Source: Polytrichum commune
Lineage: Eukaryota > Streptophyta > Polytrichopsida > Polytrichales > Polytrichaceae
Length of the DNA stretch: 64,000 nucleotides
Assembly: GCA_950295325.1 (NCBI GenBank)
Contig: OX485805.1
Span: 30,119,501-30,183,500, forward strand
Reading direction: 5' to 3'
In this document: in pieces, positions 18,037-34,470 of the stretch
Numbering within the stretch: the first letter of the stretch is position 1
How the letters are laid out: every line of letters begins with the position of its first letter
Notes under the pieces: model-generated
The model's input: only the letters and a program-made list of their open reading frames with translations
What the model was told of the DNA's origin: nothing
Databases searched by the model: none
Made by a program: the position numbers and the translations under genes

Positions 18037-20160
18037 TCAATGTTTTTGTGATATTGTTGGGGGGGGTATGTGGAAGCTTTCGAGTAGTTCAATGCTCCTT
18101 GTGTGTATGGAGCCTCGGATACATGTGGTGATTACTATAAGTGGGTTGACTTTTCAACCTTGTGCTTTGATTGCGACAATAAGAGGAATATATCTATTGC
18201 TTTTGGTTAAGATGGCTTGGTTTGTATATCTATCATGCGCGAATGTAAATTATAGTACATGGATTCTTAACTTGGGGTTTGGTGTGTATGCACATGGTCG
18301 TTCTTGTGGTGCACCTTCGACATACATAATGTATGGACAAAGTCTTGTCATACATGTACATTTTGTTGTCGGGCATGTGCATTGTAGTACCCATGATAGG
18401 ATGGCATTTCCTTGTGGGTGTTCACATTTGTTGCAAATGTTTGTAAGTGTGTGGTATCTTGTATGGATACATGATTTATGTAACTTGGCGATTTGTTGAG
18501 TAGGGGCGTTTGTGACGTGCAACTCTAAGTCCTTTAAGGAATTCATGATTGCATAGGGAGAGTAGGTGTGGCCATGTGTCTTAGTCATTGTTACGGCATA
18601 GTTTATAATTAGGGTTTGTAATTTGGGGGGCCATAAGAGGTTTTTTCCTATGGTTGCCCACCTATTTTGCGGATTTGAATTTGAGGATTTGTGTGATTTG
18701 GGTAGAATATACATTTGGCTCACAAAGCCCAACCCTAGCAACTCAATGGCAAGGTATGGGCCTCACACATCCCACCAATTACCAAAGCATAAGTGAAGCA
18801 ATCCCCTGGACCAAAAATGGCCGCCAAAGCAAACCCAACAACATTACCATACTCATCCTCACCCACAAAGGTTGGTCATCCCCAAAACTATCATTAACAA
18901 AACAAAACATTCTTATCATCACAACCATCCCATCCAATGCTCTCCAATTTACACTAGAACCCGAATGGCCTTCCTATTATAACCGCCCCAAACCATCACT
19001 CAGAACAATTACATGCACACATAGCCTAGACACACCACCCGTAAAACACACATTTACGCCACACCTACAACAAATCATCTAAGAGCAATATAATCTCAAC
19101 ATCCCTACACATCCACAATCATCATAAAAACATACAAAGTAAATGCATCACATAGACGGCTCCTTCATACCCCTAATGGCAAAAATAATGGAAATTTAGT
19201 TGGCTTAGGGTGAATATCTTAATTAATGATATGCAAATAGCAAAAAGACTATCAGGCTTCCAAAACATCCTACTTGCATATCTTCATGCCATCTAGCTAC
19301 ACTAAATATGATATTTAGTGGTGTATGGTACTTTATGTCACTATGGTAACTTTTTTGAGTGACACTTCTTATGAATAAGTGATCAATAATTGTCATGGAT
19401 GATGGATGAGATCATCCATTGGCCAAACCCTATCTTCTATTGTCAACACCTTGTGATGAAATATTGTCATGGGTGATTGAAATTTGGATGAAAATCCACT
19501 TGGTAAGTGACAGTAATTGCAACACTGTAAATCTTTAGTTCCCAAAAAAAATTACAAGGACTGACAAATAATGTTGGGTTAACATTTACTGCTAGTGACA
19601 CTATACTATGGTTTACAATTAATATTGAGCAAGACAATTAGAATTGGTGACACTAAATATCATATTTAGTGTGGCAATTGCCAACACACAAAACATCTTC
19701 CATGATATCCACATATTCACCGATTCTTTAAACAACATCTATTTCCTAAACAACATATAAGACGACCATCTTCCCAACATAATCACCCTAACAAACTACT
19801 TATAGCTTCCATAGTACACCTTATCACATGGATCCCACACAAAATTGTAATTGAAAAAGTTAGAGCTCACACATGTATACATGGAAACAACCAAACAAAC
19901 ACCTTAGCCACTGATGCCACATCTAAACCTATATAACCCCAATGATATGTACCACATATACGCATGGCCCACACCATCCCCTACATACTAGCAAAACCAT
20001 CCTCATTGGCTAACCTCACCTGAATAACAATGAATCTTAAAACATTCGTAAAGAAAGAACACAATAGGATTACAATCACAAAAGCCAAATAACTCCAATG
20101 CATCAACAAGTGTATCACTAATGACCAAATTCGTCACAAGCTATCCAACTCCTTATGGAT
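18037..20160 (-). mobile_element. LINE relic with 5' inversion (twin-priming structure)
   Basis: Two LINE ORF2 segments in opposite orientation. The minus segment, 18740 down to 18037, encodes the C-terminus (TQILKFKSAK, a CxxC knuckle with DTWPHLLSLC, FLKGLRVARH, then CTCPTTKCTC), with frameshifts. The plus segment, about 18720-20160, encodes the upstream part: linker (EAIPWTKNGRQ, WPSYYNRPKPSL), then RNase H (DGSF, then RLSGFQNILLAY, then IFTDSLN, then KVRAHTCIHGNNQTNTLAT), ending at KLSNSLWI. Together they cover one continuous stretch of the protein, breaking just before STQITQIL. A TIR element (19300-19671) interrupts the RNase H part. Many stops make it non-functional. I recognise the family from memory of plant LINE proteins; a database alignment would settle it. 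Confidence 0.75.
19300..19671. mobile_element. TIR element inserted in the LINE RNase H region
   Basis: Bounded by identical 21-bp inverted repeats: CACTAAATATGATATTTAGT plus G on the left, and the exact reverse complement at 19651-19671. Each end is itself almost palindromic. The LINE reading frame before it (LLAYLHAI) resumes after it (IANTQNIFHDIHIFTDSLN), which dates it as younger than the LINE. It has no coding capacity. The CACTA-like first bases are suggestive, but I see no 3-bp target duplication. Confidence 0.65.
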
Positions 20161-20659
20161 AGAGAGAGAGAAAAGAGAAGAAAGGTTGGTCCTTATGGAT
20201 TAGTGTGATTGAAATGCCCGTTCGACCCACCCTTGGTATTATGCCCACTGGGCATAATAACAGTGGTGCAGGGAAACTAACCCCTCTCGGGTGGGCACTA
20301 TAATAACTAGGGCCATGGAAACTTAGTGACTGGAGGATTTTTGTATAGGTGTTGTTAATGTGGTTGTGATGTTTGTAAGGGTACGTTTTTAAATTTTTTA
20401 AATTTTTTTATTGTGTGGTGGTCACCGAGTGGGTTACTCAGTGGATCTTCAAATATGGGGGTTAATAACACCGGTTTAGTGGTTTGGGTTCCATTCTTGA
20501 TGGCCTCTTACGAGCATTGTATTGTGACGTAAGTGACTTGGCATATGCTATGTGAGTTTACTTGGTGGAACATATCAGCCCTACCATGGGTTGTAACAAT
20601 TCTTTAGCTCTCTTTGGCATTTATTATTTTCTTTTCATCTTAAATATTAATTATTTCTA
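20161..20659. other. Spacer between the two LINE relics
   Basis: A short GA-rich stretch (20158-20190), then AT-rich sequence with no recognisable feature. Confidence 0.4.
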
Positions 20660-23480
20660 TTTCTATTTTTGTGGGTATTTGGGGTTGTTATGAGGGTTGT
20701 GTGTCTGTTGGTAGTGGTTCATTGTTTTATATTCTCCTTTTGTGTAGGATTATGAACATGGCATATTGTATGGCAATGACGTTGATTTCCTCAAATGTGT
20801 GTTTGATGCTTATTTTGGGAATTTTAAACATTGTTTCAATATTTTTCATAGAAGGGGTGTGTGTGTGGCTGCCCTAGCACCAACCGTGATGACTATTAGT
20901 GGGTCTACCTTCCATCCTCTATTGATAATATTGTCTATTAGTGGTTCATATTTTATGTTTTTCTAATTATGGTATCATATGGTATTCTGTCATTACAGTA
21001 TGTGAATTCCATGAATTGTATTATTAGGTTCTCATTCGATTCTGTTGGTGATGGGGATTGGTATGGTAGTCCTTTCACGCATAAGATGTCCGGTTTGAAT
21101 ATGGCATTGCAATGACATCTTTGTTGACCATATGTGCAAGGTAGTAGCCATGGGGGGACTGTGTTTTCTAGTGGGTTATTATTGAATGTGCATGCATTCA
21201 TGAAAATATAACATCTTGACTTTTTTTATGCCACTATAATTTTTCTTAATTCCCATATTGCCTTATTATGCCTTTTAGTTCGGAGGGCATGTGTGTGGTG
21301 TTGTTTGCACTTTAGAAGTACGTGTAGTCATGTGTCAGGGTCTGGAGAGTTACATATGGGGCATGTGATTGACGGGAAGGCTGACCTGTTGAAGAACAAA
21401 TGTTTATTGGCGTTCCCCATATATTGGCCATGTCTTAGTTTTAGAAGGCATATTTTTTGGGAGTCCGTTATATTTTTGTTTGTTCATAATTTATTTGATA
21501 ATTCATTATCTATTTTCACTATCCACTTATCTATGTTGGGATATAGTATGAGAATTAATTCTACATTTATATTCTTATCATGTTTCGTGAGATGTTTTTC
21601 AAGGAATCTAATAGGTCCTTTGTTTGGGGTTGTTCCCATTGACGACCAATCGCCTCTTTGGTAGTAGTACTTATGAAGTTGAGTGGGCAAATTCATGTGG
21701 TTGTGAGGCGTTGAGGTGTTCTTTTGACGTGCCTTCTTTAGCAAGTATGTTGGCTTCCTCATTCCCCGTGATGTTTGCATGTGTTCTTACTTTATATAGT
21801 GTTGTGGGTTGGGTTCTTTGTAAAAGTAAGTTAACTATTACTTCTAAATTAGTTTTATGTGGGTGGTTGTTATGTAGTGTGGGGTGTTTTATTTGGTTTT
21901 GTTATTACATGTAGGCCATTGAGGCAGTCTGTGAAGATATGTGCGGGTTTATTTGGGAAGTCTTTATTTAGTATTGTAAGGGCGTGGTGTATAGCCATTA
22001 ATTATGCTCTGAAAATGTCTTGTAGGCCTGGTAGTTGTATTGCAAGTTTGATATTTTTTCTTGGTTATATATGCCGTAACCAACTTCTTCCCATGGCCAA
22101 ATATCTCCTATTTTTTTGGAGGGTTGAAGGATTTGTCTGTGTAGAAGCAATATTCGGGAGAGAATTTGTGTGGTTGTAGGGTTTATGTTAAGGTTATTAC
22201 ATATATTTTTTATTGTGTTAATTTGTTCTATGGTACCGATATTGTTATGTCAGTGGTGTATGCAAAGGATTCTAATAGCAAGTGGTTCTATACGTGGCTC
22301 GCTGAGTTCTAGAGGTTTAGTTGGTTCCTCGTATTTCGTGGTATCTACTAGTATATGAGTGATTACATGTGTGTATGGGAGGGGGCCTATATATGGGGTG
22401 AGATTTTGAAACCATTTAAAATATGGGATGGTGAGTATTGTGATGGTGTCTGGGTCATGTTTAGGTACTAACCTAGCCCAATGAATGGCTATTTGGGCTT
22501 CGTTTTCATTGTGGGGGTGAGCATAACCTATTCCTTGCCATTTGTGTGAGAATGCAGTACCAAGAGATCCGAAAATTTTATCTTTGGGGAATGGCGAGAA
22601 GTTTGTTAGTTGAGTGGAGCATGTAACCGGTGAGGAGAAGTAGGAATGGGTAATATTAAAAGAATATTGTGATGTAGTCTAATAGTACATTGGGTAGGGC
22701 ATGGTGTGAGTTTTTGAGTAGGTCATTTTTGGGGAATCTATATTTATATCTTTGATATAGCCAATTTATTTATATTTCAAATGTTTGGGTGGGGGTTATT
22801 AGGTCGTGTAGTTGGTGTAGTATTTGGTTGTATTGGGTCCAAAGCCATGCAAGTCTATCATAAGGAATGGTTATAAGATGTTTGCATGTTTCATCATATA
22901 TGTGGGTGATGTCATCTTGTACTTGAATTTTGTTTATGTTAGTATTGATATTTTTTTCAAGGTTGCATTCGTGTGTTGAATTATTTTTTACGAGGGGGAT
23001 GTTCAAGGGCGGGGATATGTGCCTTGGGTGTTTGTTTTGGGTAGAAAAATCATTTTCTCGTATGATTATTTCATATAGTGTATGTTGTTTCTTGGTAAAG
23101 TATGTGAGTATTATATTTGTATTATGTTGTATGACTCTTGGGGTATTATAGGGAAACAATTCTCTTTGTGGGAGTTTTGTGTTATAAGTTGTACCATTGG
23201 GTAGTATCCATTGGCATAGGTTTGTGTAATTTTTTTTTTATAATTTTATGTTTGTCTTTGATTGGTATCATATAATGGTCTATGATTGAGTGTATAGGGT
23301 ATTTTATTGGGTTGTTTATTATGTGTGTTGGTGTGGGCGGGTGTATTAGATGTGTTAGGGTTGGTGGGTGTGTGTGGGTATCACTATTTAGAGGTTTTGC
23401 CCAAGACTGCAACCATAGGTAGGATAGTAACCATGGGTTATAGGAGGCAATCAAGTCCAATGCATGGAGTTTGACCATAA
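20660..23480 (-). mobile_element. 5'-truncated LINE (RNase H plus C-terminal domain)
   Basis: Read on the minus strand, the order is: linker after the reverse transcriptase (KLHALDLIASYNPWLLSYLW near 23470); RNase H (IFTDCLN near 21940, then VRTHANITGNEEANILAKEG near 21740, a match to the typical RNase H end); a QPHEFAHST and WSSMGTTPNKGPIRFLEKH block; a zinc knuckle (CPICNSPEPDTWLHVLLKC near 21330); and a C-terminal CTYGQQRCHC and PDILCVKG block, with EFTYCNDRIPYD near 20990, ending at a stop near 20730. No reverse transcriptase domain remains. Frames are broken by stops and shifts, so it is a dead copy. Confidence 0.75.
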
Positions 23481-23511
23481 ACTAAGGAAAGCATGCCTAA
23501 TTTGTTCACGT

Positions 23512-23695
23512 AAAACAGACACTCATATTTGAGTGGTATGTCGTTAGGTGTCAAGAATAAATACCAAAAAGACATGTGTTTAAATAAGATTGGACTATGT
23601 GTTCAAAGTGTGTTAATCATTCTAGGTTTAATACTTAGCGTATTTAGAGGATCTTAACCATTTAGTGAGCACGAGAATCTTCACTTTGACAATCT
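23512..23695 (-). mobile_element. Dispersed TIR repeat, family 1, truncated copy
   Basis: Reverse orientation relative to 3191-3544. The shared blocks 'gacactcatatttgagtggt', 'aaaaagacatgtgtttaaat' and 'gcacgagaatcttcactttg' are present, and the distal half is missing. It directly follows the 5' end of the LINE relic. Confidence 0.6.
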
Positions 23696-24965
23696 TGCAT
23701 CACTGAGAGATTATTTTACATCACTGAAAATCTACAAATCTATCATGATGATATACTTGCATACTTGAACCGACTTAGGAGAATTGTCTAGGGCTCATAT
23801 GTTGGTAGTACCTCCATAGGACTCTTGTCTAGGATAAAGATCTCAATCTCTTTCAACACCTTTAAGTTTAATGCACAAGCCTCTCTCTAACTATCTCATC
23901 TATGCTCATGTGGTGGTTGTCCCTAGTGCATTCTCATATTTTCTGGTGAATTAACTTACGCCACTACAAGCATATGAAACTCGTGCAACTCGTTTATGTT
24001 GGTGAAATTTCCTGCAAATCTACTACACAGATAGAATTTTAGGTTTTTTAGTGACAGGAGACAATTTTCAATGACACAAGACAAGTTCCCTAAGTCTCAT
24101 ATGCTTGTAGTGATTTCTCTTCTAATACCATACTTACCAGTATTCTAAATCGTTGAATTCTCACTAGGCACAGACATGCACTCTGATACCATGAGAATTG
24201 ATAATGATGGAGAGTTAGTCTTCTCAATGTGAGGCGCCAAGCTAGTCCGAAGTTGAAATCTACGTTGATTTCTACCTAACTTAGCCAATATATTGACCTG
24301 ACTTAAAACTATATCATCTATATTGTGAATGCACAGAGTCACAAATCAACCATAACTTGAAGGGCCTCGAAAACACTGTCAGATAAAGTTTACAATCCAA
24401 AAAAAGTAAAATATTAGAAACAATACTGCAGGGTGCACTTGAAAGCATTAACGGAACTCAGACCCATTCAGTTTATAGGTAGGCAGGGTTAAGACATGTC
24501 AAGAAAAGCCATCAATAGACAACCCACACAATTGGGAGTGCTGAAATGCAATATGGTAAGGTATACAGTGCTCAGTCAATTTAAGTGCTGAGTGTATATA
24601 TAATTATTAGATCGATGAAGTTTTGAGATGTTCCTTGTTAGCAATAGAAAGGGGATTCGAACACATCAAATATTTGAATCCCACATGCAAAAGGTAACAT
24701 GGATTCAAATTAGTTTTATCCAAGACCCCAAAACCCACAATGGGTATATGTTTTTCCCAGTGAGTAGTTCCAACTTTGTAAAGTGGACATAGAAAGAAAT
24801 CAAGATGCGCAAATCAGTGTGAAATACTTAACAAAATTTAATAAGAGAATTTATGGCCACCTTTACAAGGGGTAAAAGTTTTGTCCTTTGCTTGTATGTC
24901 CTCGTGTAGAGAGAACAAGAAGGTGAAAAAATGTTTCTGGACATATATCAGTCAGTATGGATGAT
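23696..24965. other. 3' flank of the MDH gene, no other feature
   Basis: AT-rich DNA downstream of the malate dehydrogenase stop. No coding exon or strong repeat is visible. The 3' UTR of MDH presumably lies in its last few hundred bases (24600-24965). Confidence 0.4.
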
Positions 24966-29938
<4,973 letters not shown>

Positions 29939-30283
29939 GGTGGAAGATTGGCGATGGAGGCACGAAAAAGATGTCGAGGCAGACCGAAGATGGTGAAGTT
30001 TGCGTGAGAGACGATGATGAAGCACGACTGGAAGGCAGGAATACAAGGGAAGGCGAGGAGAGCATTAGGAAGGAAAGGGAAAGTAAAGCGGGTCCGGTGG
30101 GAGATCGCGGGTCGGGTCGGGTGTGACGTGAACCAGCGGGGCCCATGGACCCGGCCTGCCGACGGCGAACGGTGCCGGGGATGAGGGGTCACATGTTCGA
30201 ACGGCAGGTAGGTTATGTTATAATAGGACGCTCTCATGGTCCACCCTACCAATATAGTCCTTCACTCACCAAACCATAAAGCC
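29939..30283 (-). promoter_or_regulatory. MDH promoter and 5' UTR region
   Basis: GC-rich sequence directly upstream of the MDH ATG (about 29939-30190), then an AT-rich patch that on the minus strand reads 'cctattataacataac' near 30210-30227, a possible TATA element about 280 bases from the ATG. A MITE starts at 30287, just beyond it. Assignment is by position and word match only. Confidence 0.35.
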
Positions 30284-30286
30284 TAA

Positions 30287-30648
30287 GGGTCGGTTCACAC
30301 TATGCCCAAGTCGAGAGGAGAAGCATCACTTTTCTAGACCAAACTATGTCGAGAGGAGAAGCCTTTGGGTTGAAAAAGTATATTAAAATAATCCACGGCT
30401 AAAAATGTTCGGCCTCTCGACGGAAGTTTGGGTCGAGCATTTTGCTCGACCCAAACTTGGCTCGAGAGGCCGAACTCTTGGCGCCATATCTTCCTAAAAG
30501 TGCTACCACCTAGGCTCTTTTGGAGGCGACGTCCTTTGGACTTCGGCCTCTAGTGTGAAGGCCGAGAGGACAGACTTTGGACATTTCTGCATTTTCATTG
30601 GTCGAAACGCTTCTCCTCTCGAAGTTTGGCCATAGTGTGAACCGGCCC
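30287..30648. mobile_element. PIF/Harbinger-like MITE, 362 bp
   Basis: Inverted ends GGGTCGGTTCACACTATG and, from the other side, GGGCCGGTTCACACTATG (one mismatch). A perfect 3-bp duplication TAA lies on both flanks (30284-30286 and 30649-30651). The TAA target site and GGG start fit PIF/Harbinger (Tourist-type) MITEs. It has no coding capacity. Its centre is a 69-bp near-perfect palindrome (30407-30475). It sits just upstream of the MDH promoter. Confidence 0.85.
30407..30475. repeat. 69-bp near-perfect palindrome at the MITE centre
   Basis: Arms of 14 bp (GTTCGGCCTCTCGA) and 16 bp (AAGTTTGGGTCGAGCA), separated by a 3-bp mismatch, pair perfectly with their complements around a TTT loop. Confidence 0.9.
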
Positions 30649-30651
30649 TAA

Positions 30652-31719
30652 TTACCGTTCTCCCTCTTTAGCACGGCTAATTTTTCACAAAGTTTTTGCC
30701 CGTCCACGTCCAAAAACCTTAAATTGAAAGGCGAAAAAATTGCAACCCGTCCCAAAACCGGTTTAGAAATGAAAATACCCGCCTCGCAATACGTATAAAT
30801 AAGTCTCTTACAATGTTGGTAAAAAATTATTTTAAAAAAAACCAAAAAAACCAAAAGTTGTTGACATGTGACTGTTTGCACTTGGAAACAATAGGATCTT
30901 CACAAATTATGCCTTCAATGCCCGTTAGTTATTTGCCTTTTGCTGTCGATTCTCATCTTTCCAGTACACCCCATTCTAATTTCCTCTGCCACCATCATTT
31001 CTTTTTATTTCTTGTCCTTCAATCTCCCATTTCTTTCCCCACACTCTATCCTCAAGGTGTTTCCATCACCCGTTATCGCCTGTCCGTCACCACCCGCATT
31101 CCCTTCACAAGAGGGGTTTTTCTAAACAAAACCTAATCAAGAGTCATCTACGTGCTAGTTTGAAGTTAGAGACTTTAGATGCTTTGATGCACATTTCATG
31201 TGCAAATATTCCAATTGAAAACATCAATTGGAATGCAGTGATGCTTGTTTGGAGAAACATGAAGGGTAGGAGAATTCATCCACTTCTTTGAAGGGTGAGT
31301 AGCTTTTTATTTTTAAATTTTTGAACATGTTTATATATACTAATTCTTCTTCGATTGCTAAGTTTACCTTCAATTATAATCTTTGACATTATGTTAAAAA
31401 GGTTATAAATTTTGTGGTTGATGAATTAATGTATGCAGGTGTATCAAGCACTTCAAGATGGATATTTCGATTGGGTATTAGTGGTTTGATTGCATTATGC
31501 TTATATTCACATGTCATATATGACATAATGTAACTGATATTTGTACCAATTATATTGGTTGGAAAAAATTATCAAAAAAAATTTATTTTTAAAACCCATC
31601 CGAAGTGAATTTGACACATCCAAAAACCGGTTCATTTTCTAAGAACCCGTCCACTGGAAAGGTTTTTTTAATGAACATGTCCCTGGACATGTTGGGGACC
31701 TTCTGAAAAATCACCACTG
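30652..31719. other. Intergenic, no assigned gene
   Basis: AT-rich. The open frames at 30813-31136 show no recognisable motif. The stretch 31140-31500 has scattered short open segments but nothing I can assign. Confidence 0.4.
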
Positions 31720-32456
31720 CTCTTTAGTATGACACGTTTGGGATACACAAAAAATTCGTATTATCGAGGTGTCATCTTCTCATTAATATGACAAATGGCG
31801 TAAAGTTGTCGTATTATTGATGGAATACAAAAACATAGGTAATATGAGCTTAAAATTATATACAACAATATAGATGGTATGAAATAATAACTTATAACTC
31901 CAAACAAATACAAATATTCTCAAGAACTCTTGAAATAGCAGTCCAAAGATCTCTGGTGTTGCCTACCCAAGTTAGCAACCGTCGTCTTATGCAAGTTCCC
32001 TATTAACTTTTGAAAACTAATAATTTCATTAACACCAAAATATAAAGAGTTCTCTAATAAGAAACTAGACAACAATGATGCATGGCGATTAACATCAAGA
32101 TACTGGTGATACTATATCACCCGTGTACAAGGTAACATACTAGGTAGGAGGCCACTCTAACCCTAACCATGTCCATTCTACATTAGTAACCCTAATTAAC
32201 ATTGAGTTCTCAATGATAAGTGAAGTTCCCAAGTAGTTCCTACGTGAAAATGGATGTATTTTAGATGTGCGTAACATAGATGAAAGGAATTTTAGCATTA
32301 ACTACCTCTTTAATATGACAAAACGGTGATTCTAAATGTCGCATTATCAAGTGTCGTAGTCGTATAAAAGAGGGAGTTTTGAACCAAAAAGTTTGGTCGT
32401 GCAAAAATGTGTCATAATATCAAGGTTGTCGTATAAACGAGTGTCATATTAAGAAG
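31720..32456. mobile_element. Possible TIR element with TATGACA motifs
   Basis: The left end (ctctttagtatgacacg) and the reverse complement of the right end (cttcttaatatgacactcg) form an imperfect inverted repeat. Inside are further copies of 'aatatgacaaa' and 'gtcgtat' words near both ends. The layout resembles the long TIRs of mariner/pogo-type elements, but no transposase is present. Low certainty. Confidence 0.4.
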
Positions 32457-33360
32457 GTTAGATTGTACTATATATCCGCCCTTGATATATGATACCCTAA
32501 TAAGTGTTAAAATTGCATATGCGTTAAGGAAAACTGCACCCTACAAATTAATCCAAAAATACATTAGTAAGTGTTAATTGTTAATGTTAAGAGAATTTAT
32601 AAAAGCATGTTACCATGGTCAATGAATTCACCTCAATAAGTGTGAATTGGATGAAAGAGAAGCTACGAAATTTTATTACTTGGATGAAAATTAATAGAAA
32701 CCCTCATCCTAAACCCTAAACTCTAAACCCTACTACCTTACCGGAACAATTGGTATTGGTATATGCAAAGAGTGAAACTAGACCCACTGTGAATGCACAC
32801 AAGCTCATCAATTATGAATCGGAACTTCATCTAAACGATCCTTACATACCTACTAAAGAGGAAAATTATAAATATGCTTGATGAAAGAAATGATGCAACT
32901 AACAATGAACCCATTGAAGAAGTTGACAATGTGCCAATTGGTGATGTGGTGGTAGATAGAGTAGGATTCAAGGATGTTGAAAGTGCATTAATGACCTTGA
33001 ATCAATTCTTGGTGCAAAGACTTGTTGATGTTACATTTCTCATCCAAAGCATTCGAGCACTAATGAAGGAAGTAAGATATTGGTGTGCACAATAATCTCA
33101 TCAGACTACTTTAGATTTGTTCTTTTATTGCGCTTAGATGTACGATGACATTCATATATTACGTATTGTCATCCTTTATCTATATAAGGGTTAACGTTTT
33201 TCACTCCAAAGTCACATAAGTGTTATTCATGTAAGTGTTACAAATTGTCTAGTATGCGACCCCTGATAAATGTTAAAGTGTTACCAAAAAATTCCTTGCT
33301 CCAAAGTGTATATCAAGGGTGGACTTTACCAACAAATCAATGTATTTTCTTAAGTTTGTT
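32457..33360. other. Unassigned stretch with an acidic 73-codon open frame
   Basis: An open frame at 32874-33095 (+) encodes an acidic peptide (starting MLDERNDATNN) ending in a hydrophobic/basic helix. It is preceded by more open sequence in another frame. It could be the C-terminal relic of a DNA transposase, but I cannot show that. A telomere-like CCCTAAA patch lies near 32705-32735. Confidence 0.3.
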
Positions 33361-33745
33361 GAAGGTAGGTGTGCCTAATGCAATTGCTTCTCTTGATCAA
33401 ACACCCATATTTTAGTGATATTGTATGTGGTTAGGTGTGGCTCCAAGAATAGATGCTAAAAAGACATGTGTTTAAAAGAGATTAACTATGTGCTCCTAAT
33501 AAAATAATTGTTTTAGGTTCAACATCCAACATGATTGGGGAGACCTATATGACCATTTATGAGCATGAGAATCTTCACATGGATAATGAATGAGATATTC
33601 ATATGGGCTCCAAAATTTATTAGGGAAAGTGGTACGGCCTCGATTTGGATTTGCTAACCATATCTCATTAATTGCATGTTTCATATCCTAGAAGGAGTGG
33701 ACTAGTTGGAAAAGGTAACCATTTAAGACCCATCTACCGTAAGGT
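33361..33745 (-). mobile_element. Dispersed TIR repeat, family 1, intergenic copy
   Basis: Full-length reverse-orientation copy. It begins GAAGGTAGGTGTG and ends ACCCATCTACCGTAAGG, with family blocks between (gtggttaggtgtggctccaa, then aaaaagacatgtgtttaaaa, then gcatgtttcatatcctagaa). It is one of the cleanest copies outside genes. Confidence 0.7.
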
Positions 33746-33824
33746 AGTCATGCTTTATTTGGTTTTTGTTGTTGTTGTTTGCTACCTTATATACTCATAT
33801 TGGGGAGGTTAAAATTTATCGTGC

Positions 33825-34035
33825 ATCTCATTTTGGAGCTAATCATGAACTATTGTGAATTATTCAATTCCAATGACAATGAGTCATAAGAAAGCTAGAT
33901 ATGCCCCCCCCCCCCCCCCACAAACACACACACACAAATTATGTTGATGACTATTGAGCCTAGAACAGTGAACAAATATTGAGCTCGTAATCCAAAATCT
34001 TCTAAACACAAGTTGAATTTGCACTAATCATTCAC
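33825..34035 (+). mobile_element. Family 1 relative (partial), with poly-C tract
   Basis: Shares 'ttttggagctaat', 'gaattattcaattccaatg'-like and 'gactattgagcctagaacag' blocks with the ALG14 intron copy at 53780-54020. A run of 16 C at 33904-33919, followed by CA repeats, interrupts it. Confidence 0.55.
33904..33919 (+). repeat. Poly-C run of 16 followed by CA repeats
   Basis: Sixteen C in a row, then a short (CA)n. Likely unstable in length. Confidence 0.9.
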
Positions 34036-34189
34036 CATTTACTTTTAGGTATGCGATCAAGGTAAGTGAATGCATAGGCATGATTGCACTTCTTTTTGTT
34101 AATTTTCATCTCACCCTCTTCCAATGATAGGTAGTCAACTCTCTTAACAATATCCCATGATGATCTTGAGAATGAGTGAGATTAATTTT

Positions 34190-34470
34190 ATAGTGATGCC
34201 ACATCATTGGAAGATAGCTATATTTGAAAAAGGACATGAAAACATGTGTTCAAAGGAGATTGGACTAATTGCTCAAAATTCAGTATCCGTTCTAGGTTCA
34301 ATTATCAACATAATTAGGGAAACATATATGATCTTTTAATAAGATGAAAAATCTTCCGTAAATAAGGTATTCATATGAGCTCCAAAATACGGCCATGAGC
34401 ACGAATTGGATTTTCTTATCATTTGCATTAATTGTGATGTTCATGTCCTCCAAGAAGTGCTTGCAAAGCT
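34190..34470 (-). mobile_element. Dispersed TIR repeat, family 1, partial copy
   Basis: Reverse-orientation partial copy with 'acatgtgttcaaaggagatt', 'tcaattatcaacataattag' and 'aaggtattcatatgagctcc' in family order. Both termini are eroded. Confidence 0.55.

Noticed and set aside
18250-18741. 163-codon minus-strand open frame as a gene
   Set aside because: The real homology (zinc knuckle, ARHxK) is spread over several frames of a decayed LINE; the long frame is only partly in register.
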